From Bugulina stolonifera (Eukaryota > Bryozoa > Gymnolaemata > Cheilostomatida > Bugulidae), in the NCBI GenBank assembly GCA_935421135.1, contig OW285190.1, positions 5,915,501-5,979,500 on the forward strand: a DNA stretch of 64,000 nucleotides, in the 5' to 3' direction. The notes under the pieces were generated by a model. It saw only the letters and a program-made list of their open reading frames with translations. It ran no database searches and was not told where the DNA came from. The translations under genes and the position numbers were made by a program. Each line of letters starts with the position of its first letter. Within the stretch, counting starts at the first letter, position 1. Positions 29,321 to 40,688 of the stretch are shown in pieces.

Positions 29321-32300
29321 TTAGAGCTTTTCTTCACTGACTCGAAGGTAAGCTTCAGCTTGTGCTATTACCTCTCTGTGATACCTATTCTTCTTGAGAT
29401 GAAAAATGGCAGAGCGGTAATACTCAACTGCTCCAGAGAAAAAAGATGGGGGGAGTCTGCTTCGATCAACTAGTTCACTGACAGTCTCCTCTTCTATGGG
29501 GGTAATAGTGGTGGGGGTATTAAGATTGAGTTCAGACGAACAAGAAGGAGATTGCGAGCTAAGTAGCTCTCTTCCAAAAGAAAGAGAGGGTGAAGCTAAA
29601 GAAAAGGAAGAAGTGGTAGTAGTAGAAGTAGTAATAAAAGTAGGTATTGAAAGACTAGTAATTGTATTATTAGACCTTCCAAGAGAAAAAGAGGGTGAAT
29701 CTAAGAAAAAGAGTGGAGCAGGTGAAGAGGTGGGAGTAGAAGTAGGTATCGAAACAGTGGTAACTGTATCATCAAATCTTTCAGGAGAATGAGAGGGTGA
29801 ATGTGAAGAAAAGAGTGGGGGAAAAGAAGCAGTAGAAGGAGTGGTAGTAATGGTAGTAGTAATAGTAGTAGTTGTAAGAGAAGAAGTAGAGGTGGTAATG
29901 TCTCCATTAGTAAGAGAGTTACTGATGGAAGAAGCATCTGAATCAAAATGATGGTGAGAAGGGAGAGGAAATTGTGAAGAGCACACCCCAGACTTTACAG
30001 ATCTTTCAGGAGAATGAGAGGGTGAATGTGAAGAAAAGAGTGGAGGAAAAGAAGTAGTAGAAGGAGTAGTAGTAATAGTAGTAGTTGTAAGAGAAGAAGT
30101 AGAGATGGAAATGTCTCCATTAGTAAGAGAGTTACTGATGGAAGAAGCATCTGAATCAAAATGACGGTGAGAAGGGAGAGGAAATTGTGAAGAGCACACC
30201 CCAGACTTTAAAGAGAATGGAGTAGTAGACATCCCCTTAAAGAAGGGAGGGTATACTACCCCACCAACAGTTGTTGGAGTGTATGCGGGGATGAGTATTT
30301 TGGAAGGTGGAGAGTGACCAGTGACCCTTTGCAAAAAGGATATGGTCTTTTTTAGTGAATAGATATCTGTTAGAAAGCGTGTGTTGAATGAGATGTGTCG
30401 GTGACAGGGCTTTCCATCAATATGATGATTAGATGGAAAGTTGTAGTGTCTATTCATCCCCTCATCATCTACTGTTATGTGATAGCAAAAACAGATTCGG
30501 AGCAAAAAATGCTGTTGAATGTGGACACCTCGTCGGTGCCCAACATTCTTATTGCATAAAAAACAGGGGTCATCCGATTCAAATGGCTTTGTTAGTGACA
30601 TCTCCAGTCTTCTTTTTGTCTCATCACTAACAAAGACATAGAATCTTAGACCCCCCTTACATATCGACTTTGCTCTGAGTCCTAAAAAAGAAAGAAAATA
30701 ACAAGAATAAGTGAGAGAGAACATATGACTTACTTGTAAATCAGAAAAAAAAAAAGATTCTAAATCTACAAATAGATACTAAATCATTCTTACCTATCTC
30801 GAAGCCATCTACTCCCCCACATTGTTCAAATAAAGCAATCTCTTCTTCCCCTAGTTCTGTTTCTTTTTCATTCTATAATGTAAATAAAATGTGCAGTGAC
30901 TAATTAACAAACTACATTAACATAGCTATTTGTAATATATGGTTTTTGAAGAATTTGATGAAAAAACTGGCACTCTAAGTACTAAGCAAGTCTACTAAAG
31001 CCTGTCTATTTACTCACATAAAGAGAAATACATCATCAACATAAGAAAACCAGTTGTAATTTATGTTATATTTTTTCACATAAGAAAAGAAAAAAAAAAA
31101 GTGTCTTATTGATAAAAATAATACATAAGAAAGAAAGTGCAATACTTATAATAAAAATATCACTAATCTTTAACATCTTAGACATGGTAAGAGACTTATA
31201 GAATTAGAGAAAATCATACTATGACTAATTAACATCTGGTTTTAAAAAGGAAGTAGTCTCTTTTGACATTCTAGACATGGTAAGAGACTTATAGTATAAA
31301 AAAGTACATCATCATTATGTGTAACTAACATGTACTTCTGCAGAAATGTCAGTAATCTCCTTTGACATCTTAGAAACCCAACACCATAGTGGATTGAAGG
31401 TGTAATGCATGTGTGAACAAATAAGATAATAGACTAACCATTTCTGGAGATGGGATTCTTTTCCTCGAGATTCGTCTTCTGTCTTCCGAGTCGTACGTAA
31501 TCATATACTTCGTACCTTTTTTTGATGTTTTAATTTTTCTTATATATTTCTTTCTTTGATATTTAGATGTAGAAGCCTGTAAGTATATGTAGAGTAATAA
31601 ACATATACCAAAGCATAAGTCAAGTAAACGGAACTACTAATGCAACATAGTTACTAAACAAAGAAAATAAGAATGAATAAAAATATATAGGAAACATGAG
31701 CATAGTGGTAGTGTACAAGTCAAGTATACAAAAATACTAATCCCTATAGTTATTGAGCAAGAGAATAAGAATACTGATAACAACTACTTTTAGAATGAAT
31801 AGCATAGGCAAGTTAAATAACAAGTAATAATATATACTAAAGCCTTAACTGTGTGGATAAAACCACCAACTCACCATAGTCACTGGGGAATAGAAACAAG
31901 AACAGATAAACAGAACATGTGTTAGCAAGAATTAATTTTGAAGTGAATAATCAGTATAAGACAGAAAAAAAACCAAAAATACCACCCCTTACTTTTTATG
32001 TGTTTTTCAACCAATTGAGTCTTTCTGATGGTAAGCTCCTCCCAAACAGAGAGATAAATTACTCTTGTGTTAGTGCAGATCTATTTATTAGAATTAATCA
32101 GTTAGTCTTTTTAGCTTCAAGTTCATCCTAAGTAGTGTAATAAATCACTTTGGTGTAGACCTATTTATTAGAATTATTCAGTTAATCTTTTTAGCAACAA
32201 GTTCATCCCAAGTAGTGTAATAAATCACTTTAGTGCAGACCTATTCATTAGAATTATCCAGTTAATCTTTTTAGCAGCAAGTCCACCCCAAGTATTGTGA

Positions 32301-33028
32301 TAGGCCACTTTAGTACAGTATAGTCTTGGATGTAGAGTATAGGCTACACTTGATAATATACTTCTTTGCTAGGATGTACAAGTATAGTCAGTACAAGTGG
32401 TAATAAACTGTTTTGATACTTATTACCCTACTAGTGGTATAACTACTCATATTGAAAATAAATCTCACCACTTATAAAGTTTCTAAGCTATGGTCACACT
32501 AATTGTAGTATAGACAGAGCAGATCTCTACACACATGCTTTCATGTTGAGAATCAAAACAGTTTAATATATAAGCTTACAAAGTTTCTAAGCCCTGGACA
32601 TACCAAAGGAGAATTATACCACTACTAAAATATAATTAGCCCCAATGTTAACTCAAATGAGTAAGTTCATATTAAAATACATATTAAAATAGCTAGGATG
32701 TACTAGTATAGCCAGTACAAGTGGTAATAAACTGTTTTGATACTTATTACACTACTAGTGGTATAACTACTCATATTGAAAAAAATCTCACCACATATAA
32801 AGCTTCTAAGCTCCGGTCACACAAATTGTAGTATAGACAGATCAGATCTCTACATACTTGCTCTCATGTTGAGAATCAAAACAGTTTAATACATAAGCTT
32901 ACAAAGTTTCTAAGCTCTAGTCATACCAAGGGAGTATTATATCACTACTAAAATAGAATTAGTCCCAATGTTAACTCAAATGAGTAAATTCATACTAAAA
33001 TACATATTAAAATAAGTTTACTCACCAT
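29321..33028 (-). CDS. Unrecognised Cys/His and Ser/Thr-rich protein, spliced (element 2 cargo)
   Basis: On the minus strand four coding exons join in frame to 526 residues: 33028-33026 (the ATG alone, before gtgagt), 31576-31439, 30872-30794 and 30681-29321. The N-terminus (residues 1-47) is very basic. About residues 85-170 form a compact region with RFYVFVSDETKRRLE, then CFLC (residues 113-116), then several His and Cys, which suggests metal binding. About residues 195-440 are Ser/Thr/Pro-rich and contain a 75-residue tandem duplication starting KSGVCSSQFPLP. The C-terminus (SGAVEYYRSAIFHLKKNRYH onward) is helical. The layout would suit a transcription or signalling factor, but I recognise no family. 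It is transcribed divergently from the IkB-like gene. Confidence 0.6.
31577..33025 (-). repeat. Repeats in intron 1 of the cargo gene
   Basis: A block of about 320 bp starting GCTAGGATGTAC at 32371 is repeated at 32692. Before it, a unit of about 80 bp (TTTTTAGC... AAATCACTTT) recurs three times at about 32095-32330. Confidence 0.8.
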
Positions 33029-33136
33029 ATTAATTGTTGAGTGATGTTTATTCAGAGAAATTAGTAAATATCCACAGAGTTGCAAGTCTTTACTAGGTGG
33101 TTGAGTGGTAATGATAAAAATCCTCTCTCACGCTTG

Positions 33137-33160
33137 CTTTTATGGAAATCTCTGTCCAAT
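33137..33160 (-). promoter_or_regulatory. Likely promoter of the minus-strand cargo gene
   Basis: On the minus strand ATTGG (33156-33160) precedes CATAAAAG (about 33137-33144), about 115 bases before the start codon. It lies just outside the minisatellite. Confidence 0.45.
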
Positions 33161-33197
33161 CAGAAGTGATTTGCCTTTTTTTAGTCTGATTTATTGC

Positions 33198-34150
33198 ATC
33201 CCGATGTGATTCGATGTAACCCGATGTAACCCGATGTAACCCGATGTAACCCGATGTAACCCGATGTAACCCGATGTGTTTTCGACCTCCCCCGATGTGT
33301 TTTCGACCTCCCCCGATGTGATTCGATGTGTCTCGATGTGTTTTCGACCTCCCCCGATGTGATTCGATGTGTCCCGATGTGTTTTCGACCTTCCCCGATG
33401 TGACCCGATGTAACCCGATGTAACCCGATGTAACCCGATGTGTTTTTTACCTCCCCCGATGTGTTTTCGACCTCCCCCGATGTGATTCGATGTGTCTCGA
33501 TGTGTTTTTGACCTTCCCCGATGTAACCCGATGTGTTTTTGACCTCCCCCGATGTGATTCGATGTGTCCCGATGTGTTTTCGACCTCCCCCGATGTGATT
33601 CGATGTGTTTTCGACCTCCCCCGATGTGATTCGATGTGTTTTCGACCTCCCCCGATGTGATTCAATGTGTTTTCGACCTCCCCCGATGTGATTCGATGTG
33701 TCCCGATGTGTTTTCGACCTCCCCCGATGTGTTTTCGACCTCCCCCGATGTGATTCGATGTGTTTTCGACCTCCCCCGATGTGATTCGATGTGTTTTCGA
33801 CCTCCCCCGATGTGATTCGATGTGTTTTCGACCTCCCCCGATGTGATTCGATGTGTTTTCGGCCTCCCCCGATGTGATTCGATGTGTTTTCGACCTCCTC
33901 CGATGTGTTTTCGACCTCCCCCGATGTGATTCGATGTGTTTTCGACCTCCCCCGATGTGATTCGATGTGTCCCGATGTGTTTTCGACCTCCCCCGATGTG
34001 ATTCGATGTGTCCCGATGTGTTTTCGACCTCCCCCGATGTGATTCGATGTGTCCCGATGTGTTTTCGACCTCTCCCGATGTGTTTTCGACCTTTCCCGAT
34101 GTGTTTCGATGTTTCCCTATGTGTTTTCGATCTTTCCCGATGTGATTCGA
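33198..34150. repeat. CCCGATGT minisatellite of element 2
   Basis: Units of about 31 bp (CCCGATGTGATTCGATGTG plus TTTTCGACCTC) are mixed with 10-bp units such as CCCGATGTAA (six near 33216-33270). The shared core is CCCGATGT, the complement of the ACATCGGG core in Polinton 1. It sits exactly between the two divergent cargo genes. Long minus-strand frames through it are artefacts. Confidence 0.95.
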
Positions 34151-34196
34151 TGCACTCTGATGTGTTTCCAATGCACTCCAATGTATATGCTGTTAG

Positions 34197-34237
34197 CCAA
34201 TCAGCTTTATTTGTATCTTTTTATTCACTATATAAAG
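34197..34237 (+). promoter_or_regulatory. Likely promoter of the IkB-like gene
   Basis: CCAAT (34197-34201) is followed by TATAAAG (34231-34237), about 86 bases before the start codon, directly after the minisatellite. Confidence 0.6.
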
Positions 34238-34322
34238 AGAGGTGGAAACAGTAGTTTAGTTAACTCTTTCTAGCTCCAGTCTGTTCTTAATAGAAATTAA
34301 AGAAGGTTAGCACACAAATAGC

Positions 34323-35777
34323 ATGGAAAGTGGATATGGATCAAGCGAGTATAGCAACAAGCTAATGACTCCTATAAACCAAGAGCTGATGAAGGTAACA
34401 GTGGAAAGATGTACAGAACAAAGCAAGTATGAGAATAAAGACTTATTTGAGGGGGTGTCTGAGCTCTTTCTCCAAAAAAGCTTACCTCTAGATTGGCAGA
34501 AATGGGATCCTTTAACCGATATTCGTAATAAGCTTAGCACACAGTTACTAGAAGAAATTCGTTCTATCTTTTGGGAGCAAGATGGAAAGGATGAAGAGTT
34601 GTAAGTTATACATACTTCCAACTATTTTTTTTTTTTTTTTTTTTTTTGTTTCGTATTGTCTTTTATGATCAAAATAAAATATGATAGACAAATTTCCCAT
34701 ATAACTACCTCTCAACTATGTGAAAAACAAATATCATGCTAAATGATGTAGTGAGGTACTAGAAGCAGCCCGAGATAGAGATGAGAGAGCCATTGCACTC
34801 GCGGTATTTGTTGCGAGGAGTCACAAACAACTGAATACAAAGAATGCGAATCGGCAGACATTACTTCACCTAACTGTACAGTCTTATTGTTCGGATTCAC
34901 TAATTCGTCTCATCATCACAAGGGGAGCAGATGGAGCAATAGCCGATGCTTGGGGTTAGTGTTTTATAGCACCAATGTTTGCATGCATTGCTTGTTAAAA
35001 AATATAGTATTGCAAAACTTGTAACAATTCGATACTTATCTATATTGCTAATGTTTATTTGGAAGGTGACACCCCCCTTCACATTGCTGCACGTCTGGGT
35101 AGAGCTAAGGTTATTCATGCTCTAACCACAAGTTTGACCAGAGCAGAAGTAAAGCATCCATACTTCAGAGTTCCTTACAAATCACTTCCCCAAGACAATG
35201 TACAGAGCTACAATCATGATGGAAGGAGTGTAGTCCACCTCATTGTTGAAACAGCGCATAGCAGCAAGCATAGAGAGGCACTAAAAGTACTAAAAAAAAA
35301 TACTCGGGCTGACTTAGATATGAGGGTAAGTGAATACATTACAGTGGAATAAAAGTAGAGTAGATCGAATTGATAAGTTAGATGGGGAGTTTAATTCTAT
35401 TCTCTTGTTTGATATTATAGCGAATGGGAGATGGATATGCCCCATCTCACATTGCCATAGAGAATGAAGACTACGAATGTCTACATACATGTCTAAGATT
35501 GGGAGCTGATTCTGAAGTTCGTAACTACAAAAGTGAAACTCCTCAACAACTAGCTCACCTCTACAAATCAGCAGATATGGTAAGGGACCAACAACATAAA
35601 GAAGTATAGATTTCTTGCTTTGTCCACCTTGAGTGATATTCGTCTGAGTAAAAAACTAAAATCATCTTGTAGGTAAGACTGTGTCAAGAGTTTGGAGCTG
35701 GAGCATATCAATTAGAGTATGCTGAGACCGAAGTCGTAAACATTATAGCTCCTACGACTTCTGATGAAGATGAGTAA
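34323..35777 (+). CDS. IkB-like ankyrin-repeat protein, spliced (element 2 cargo)
   Basis: Five exons join in frame to 334 residues: 34323-34600, 34752-34954, 35066-35325, 35421-35579 and 35673-35777, all with GT-AG borders. About four ankyrin repeats are clear: QTLLHLTVQ (about residue 128), GDTPLHIAARLGRAKVIHAL (about 161), GRSVVHLIVE (about 209) and YAPSHIAIENEDYECLHTCL (about 252). The N-terminus MESGYGSS fits (D/E)SGxxS, the phosphodegron that controls IkB turnover. The tail is acidic (TSDEDE). In animals IkB proteins hold NF-kB in the cytoplasm. A role in blunting host NF-kB would follow by analogy only. Bcl-3 or other ankyrin families remain possible. Confidence 0.75.
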
Positions 35778-35792
35778 TAAGTACCTAAACCC

Positions 35793-37030
35793 CTCTTTTA
35801 TTTATTCTATTGCTACTATTGTGAAGTTTATTTAATATATTACATAATGCTGACTTAACACATGCACACAACCTTTTATTTATTCTATTGCTACCATTGT
35901 GAAAAGTTTATCTAATGTATAATATACACTGTCTTAACACATGTACACAGACTTTCTTGCTAATAACAGATATGACATACTCTTTTAAATATGTGTCTTT
36001 TATTCTTTCAATTGTGTTTTAACACGTGTACACAATCTTTTATTCATTCTATTGTCACCATTGCGGAAAGTTTATTTAATGTATTATATATGCTGACTTA
36101 ACACATGCACACGTTTCTTTATTGTCAATACAATGTATATCATAGAACCAACCCTTCTTCCCATCAGTGTATTTATAGCCAAGACTTTACACATTTCTTT
36201 ATTAACAATGCGATGCACATCATAAACCATCCCTTCCGTAGTACTTCTTCTTATCGCTAATGAGAGTTATAGGCGAAGAAGCGCAGCCGAATTCGCTCGT
36301 TTAGATCACAAGCTTTTCGAGTGGAGGGCTCGGGAGAAGCGGCGGGCCGCTGCCTAGTCGCTTGGCCCGGTGGATACGGGGGCACCGGCGTCGCCTCCAC
36401 GTGTACGGTCGGCGCCGCACGCAACGTGGGCGGACGCGGCTTGACCGCCTCAAACGATTGGTCGTTCGGGTGAGTGGGGGTTGCGGGGTGGGGAGGGTGG
36501 GCGGCGGTGGAGGAGGGGTGGCGGTGATGACGGTGATGGCGGCGGCGGCGGCGGCGGTGGTGGTGGTGGTGGTGGCGGCGGCGGCGGCGGTGGCGGTGGT
36601 GGTGGTGGCGGCGGTGGTGGTGGTGGCGGTGGTGGCGGCGGCGGCGGTGGCGGCGACGGTGGTGAGGGCGGTGGTGGTGGCGGCGGCGGCGGCGGTGGTG
36701 AGGGCGGCGGTGGCAGCGGCGGCGACGGCGGTGGCGCGGACGGGACGAGGGCGGTGGCGGGGAGGAGGGAGGAGTGGGAGGTGGGGGAGGGGGAGGGGAG
36801 GAGGGTGGGAAGGAGGAAGGGAAGGGGTCGTGGCCGGGTTCGGGGTCAAGTGTGCAAATGTTTTTTCGACCAATCAGAAGGGGGGATTTTGGGGTGACCT
36901 TGGCAAGGTCGTGTGCAAAATTTTTGTGCTCTTCTGTGATTGGTTGAAATCGGAAATACCGGCTTGTGATTGGTTGAAAACAGGGGTCAATGAGTGCGTG
37001 TCTGTCTAGAAGTGCACTGACTATACTACT
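35793..37030. repeat. Right terminal inverted repeat of element 2
   Basis: Inverted match to 27493-28764. It begins only about 15 bases after the stop codon of the IkB-like gene, so that gene's 3' UTR and polyadenylation signal must lie inside the repeat. Confidence 0.93.
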
Positions 37031-37036
37031 TGTACT
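37031..37036. repeat. Right 6-bp target duplication of element 2 (tgtact)
   Basis: Identical to 27487-27492. Confidence 0.95.
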
Positions 37037-38575
37037 ACAGCAATATTAGAGCCACTTTCTGTAAATACCTGTAAATAGCAAGTTAAATGTTGCAAAACTA
37101 CAAATCTGTCTGTCTGTAACCTGTGCAACCACACGCTTGTGTATTGCACACAGTCAATAACATGGTACCTTGCTATGGTGCACAATCAATGTACAAATAT
37201 ACACATACACATGTTTAGTAGGTTGGGTAGGTGGTACACCTTGTCTAACTACCCATACTGCAGCACTGTGGGTTGACGTTTGAATATAGCCGATTTGATA
37301 TAACCACTTCCATTGAGGGTATTGCTCAGTCCCACTAACAACAAGGAAGTTATCAAGGAGCAACACTTTACATGTACATGAATGTCAAGGCCTAGTATGA
37401 ATACAAATGGTGTTTGTATAAGTAATGACTCCATGTTTATTTAATCTCATGTAACACAGGTTAGAAATTTTTGCCACTGCTGTCTTTCCTGCTAACATGC
37501 TTACGCTCTTATAACAACATCAGCTACTCCTACCAAAGTATGTTTGACTACCACTTGGAAGTAGCATACAATGTTTACACTGTAAATGCATGCATTCAAT
37601 AAACCAATCTGCTTTACTGGGTGTTTAAACATTAATTGAGAAAGGTATTACATTAATCATACTATTCCATTAACACATGGCTACCATATTCCCTAAAGCT
37701 GCAGTGTACGTACACCATGAAGTAGAAATAATCTGTGCATTTTCGATTCCTGGTTATGGATCTTTGGGTTAAGATAATGTGGATATAGAATTGAATTATA
37801 ATAACAACCTATCTCAAAGCTGATTGGAGTTTTCTGCTGAATTAATTATGCAATTTGTGAACCACAGCAGGATAATGTAAAATTTCATAGCATATCTGAA
37901 TTTGAACTATCTCCAAATTTCTATAGTTCCACTGTTAGGAGTCGTTGAGGCACCATTGAAACATGAACTTGCCTCAAGGTTTGTGCTGTTTCCATATACA
38001 TGTAGATTGGCTGTTTAGGTTTGATCAGCTCTTAGTTTTGGTTAAGTGTGTAGCTACATATACTAATATTATACAGTATGTATCCACACACTAGCAAGAA
38101 TGGATATTATGAGAAGTGGCTGGTAGTTGACTAAATGCTCTTTACTTGTATAACCGTACAATGAGCATGACAAGTATTCAGCTTGCCTCTATTTGGTTAT
38201 GTTAAAGAGTTATCTCCTCTTTGGATCATGGTCTACACTCATGTATTTGGTGAGATATTCAGTCAAGAGAAGACAACTCATAATTACAAACATCAGCCAA
38301 CACAGGGAACTATATGAAAGTAGTGCATCTGACAGTGTTTTGATTTTGTGTTTTTTATTGTTACTATACAAAATGTGATTAATAGCTACATGTACATGTA
38401 CATTGTATAATGTACCTCACGTTGGAACAGTTCAACTATCATTAAATCATACTTTATGATGTGGTACATCCTGCAACTATGAGATTATCTCGTCTTTATT
38501 ATAAATAAATACATGTATACTATTTTATATGAGTGATAAATTATGATATACGGCACATACATGCAGTGTAGAATA
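37037..38575. other. Intergenic, no gene seen
   Basis: This AT-rich spacer between element 2 and the next MITE has no coding signal that I can support. Confidence 0.5.
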
Positions 38576-38583
38576 CCTTATTG

Positions 38584-39183
38584 CAGAGATGCCAGACTCG
38601 AGTTAAAGACTCTCACTCGAGTTAATTCAAGCAACATTTTATGGCTTATTATAAAGACTCGTAACTTGAATACACAGCTGTCAAAAACTTGTAACTTGAA
38701 TTGTAATTCAATTATGGCTATGATCAAAGACTCTTAACTCACACATCATTATGTTGAAATATTCAATAACTCGAGTTTTCATTGGGCAGCTGTGAATTGT
38801 AATGAATAGAAATAACCACAGCTATAACCACTAACCACAACCACAATTATAAGACATTTTACACTAAAACTGTGACATTTTGCTTTGAAATTTGAACTTC
38901 TAGCAACTTTTCCTAACACAATTTCACCATAAGCTAAACAATAACCCAATAACTCTATAAAAAGACTCGAGTTAAACAAGCAAAGAATTGAATTGAAACT
39001 TGCTTGTAGTTAACTTGGATAACTTGACAAAAACTTGAGTTTCTGGGGACATGTAAATATTTAACTCGTAACTTGAAAGTTTTGATCTGTCACTGAAAGA
39101 ATTGACTTGTAACTTGAAGAGTCACAACTAAAAGTTGGCCATGAAAACTTGAGTTTCCAAAATAAAACTTGCACACATCTCTG
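38584..39183. mobile_element. hAT-type MITE, 600 bp, with perfect 8-bp target duplication
   Basis: The ends are CAGAGATG and CATCTCTG, flanked on both sides by ccttattg (38576-38583 and 39184-39191). An 8-bp duplication and CA-G ends indicate the hAT superfamily. The interior is built of degenerate copies of ACTCGAGTT / AACTTGAA and has no transposase. Confidence 0.85.
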
Positions 39184-40472
39184 CCTTATTGTGAGATTAC
39201 TAACTGCGTAATATGTGATGTTATACAGATGAGGGTTGTCTCCACAATGTAATGTGTCCAGGATAGTGGGGTATAATATTAATGTTACGCTACATACATG
39301 TACATTGTATATATGCCCATAGACACACCGTATCTAATGTGCGCTGCAGTGTATGATGGAAACCATACCCATAATGCAACTCTGTTTTTCTGAATCATAC
39401 ATGTATTCTGGAAGGTGGGATAACATCTCAGGAGTGTATTGAATATCCATGCACATGGTGTATCTAACTATGTACATTGTACATACATGTAATTGAACAT
39501 TGTGATTCTCCCTATAAAATAACTGCACTGAAACAATTCAGTATAGTAATACAATTGAGTATCATATCCTGTAGTCATATGCTATTGTTCCTCTCCCACC
39601 CTTCTCATACACATAAAATAATACATCAACATGTAGCCTTATATCCCTGATCCTGATTGATCACCTTTTTATTTGCACTGCTAACACGTGTATTGTGTTT
39701 CTTATTCAGTGAAGCAAATCTAAGCTCCGTATTCATGTGCATATCATTAACATAATGGAAAGTAGTTAGTAGTGTACTTAGAGGTACAGTCAGTGTGAGT
39801 CACAGGTGGCTGTGACTACCTTGTGATTCTAATCAACGCAGTAGCTGTTTACTTCCTCCTTGGCAGGATCTGTTCTTCCTGTCAGTTCATAATCTTCCCT
39901 CGTCTTATCCACGAGACATCACTACTTAATGGTAAGTGTTGTCTTAACAGGAAGTATGTTTGTAGAGTTATCTCTCTCTTATGTTTTTTTGTAACTAGTG
40001 CATTACAAAATAGTCTTCTGAGAAAGTACCAGGGTTTTATTTTACCATTAAGCTTCCTTCCTATAAAATTCTAAGTGTCTCCTCAATTCTTGGGAGGTTC
40101 TCACAAGTTAAAGATTTCAACTAAATAAAAACCTGGAAGTACTTCAGCTGTCTAAAAAATCCCAGGACTGTTGGATATATCCTAGCTCCTAACATTACAT
40201 ACACTACTAGGAGTCTATTAGTTACTTGGTTCTATGCTGCTGGGAGCTTAGACTTCTATGCGTACCCACCTGTTTTGATCCAGACTGCCAAGTAGCACTT
40301 TTGCACTAACCAGCACTGACAGCCTTTCTGTACATCCATATTGGTGGTTGCATAGGGGACTATATCAATGGGAGAGTCACACAAGGTGTCTGTGTCTGTA
40401 AAGTCCTGATACAACTTGAAATATTTATCACTAAGCCAGTTGTTGAGATATATTCATGAGACTTTTTAGATG

Positions 40473-40688
40473 TTTTTATCAGTGATCAGTAAAGCTTTTT
40501 TAGTCTGATTTAATACACCTTTATATGGGAACCATCATTTGAATGAAGTAGGCTACATCAAGGCGATATTCCATTTCTTGCCATGTTTGGTGTTGGAAAA
40601 TGGGGCCAATGGCATTAGAAACCCGTTGATGCCCATATAGAGGTGTATTAAATCAGACTAAAAAAGCTTTACTGATCACTGATAAAAA
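40473..40688. mobile_element. Palindromic MITE, 216 bp
   Basis: About 55 bp at each end are inverted copies (TTTTTATCAGTGATCAGTAA at left). Between them is unique sequence with no coding capacity. The superfamily is not clear. Confidence 0.75.

Larger units (their letters stand above)
27493..37030. mobile_element. Polinton-family element 2, 9.5 kb, carrying two non-viral genes
   Basis: The ends begin AGTAGTATAGTCAGTGC as in Polinton 1, are inverted, and are flanked by the 6-bp duplication tgtact. The outer 280 bases differ from Polinton 1 by only a few substitutions. The terminal repeats are about 1.25 kb long. Between them there is no capsid, ATPase, integrase, protease or polymerase gene. 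There is a minus-strand gene (29321-33028), a minisatellite with promoters on both sides, and a plus-strand IkB-like gene (34323-35777). It must rely on proteins supplied by other copies for movement. Confidence 0.92.

Noticed and set aside
29496..29946. Frames opposite and overlapping the Ser/Thr-rich exon
   Set aside because: They are shadows of the minus-strand exon 30681-29321, which has matching splice phases upstream.
29321..30681. A Rel homology, p53, IRF or SMAD DNA-binding domain
   Set aside because: I compared the CxxC/His region with the known signature motifs of these families and none fits.
33447..34254. Minus- and plus-strand frames rich in HRGRSKTH or CFRPLP
   Set aside because: They are artefacts of the CCCGATGT minisatellite.
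16629..37030. A protein-primed DNA polymerase in either Polinton-type element
   Set aside because: No polymerase B motif was found on either strand; all remaining open frames are repeats or named genes.
16629..37030. One large composite Polinton of about 20 kb formed by both elements
   Set aside because: Each element has its own pair of ends and its own different 6-bp duplication, with gene A's last exon between them.
39823..39932. A signal-peptide-like exon ending at a gtaagt donor
   Set aside because: It has a hydrophobic start and a donor, but no following exon with a matching acceptor and phase was found.
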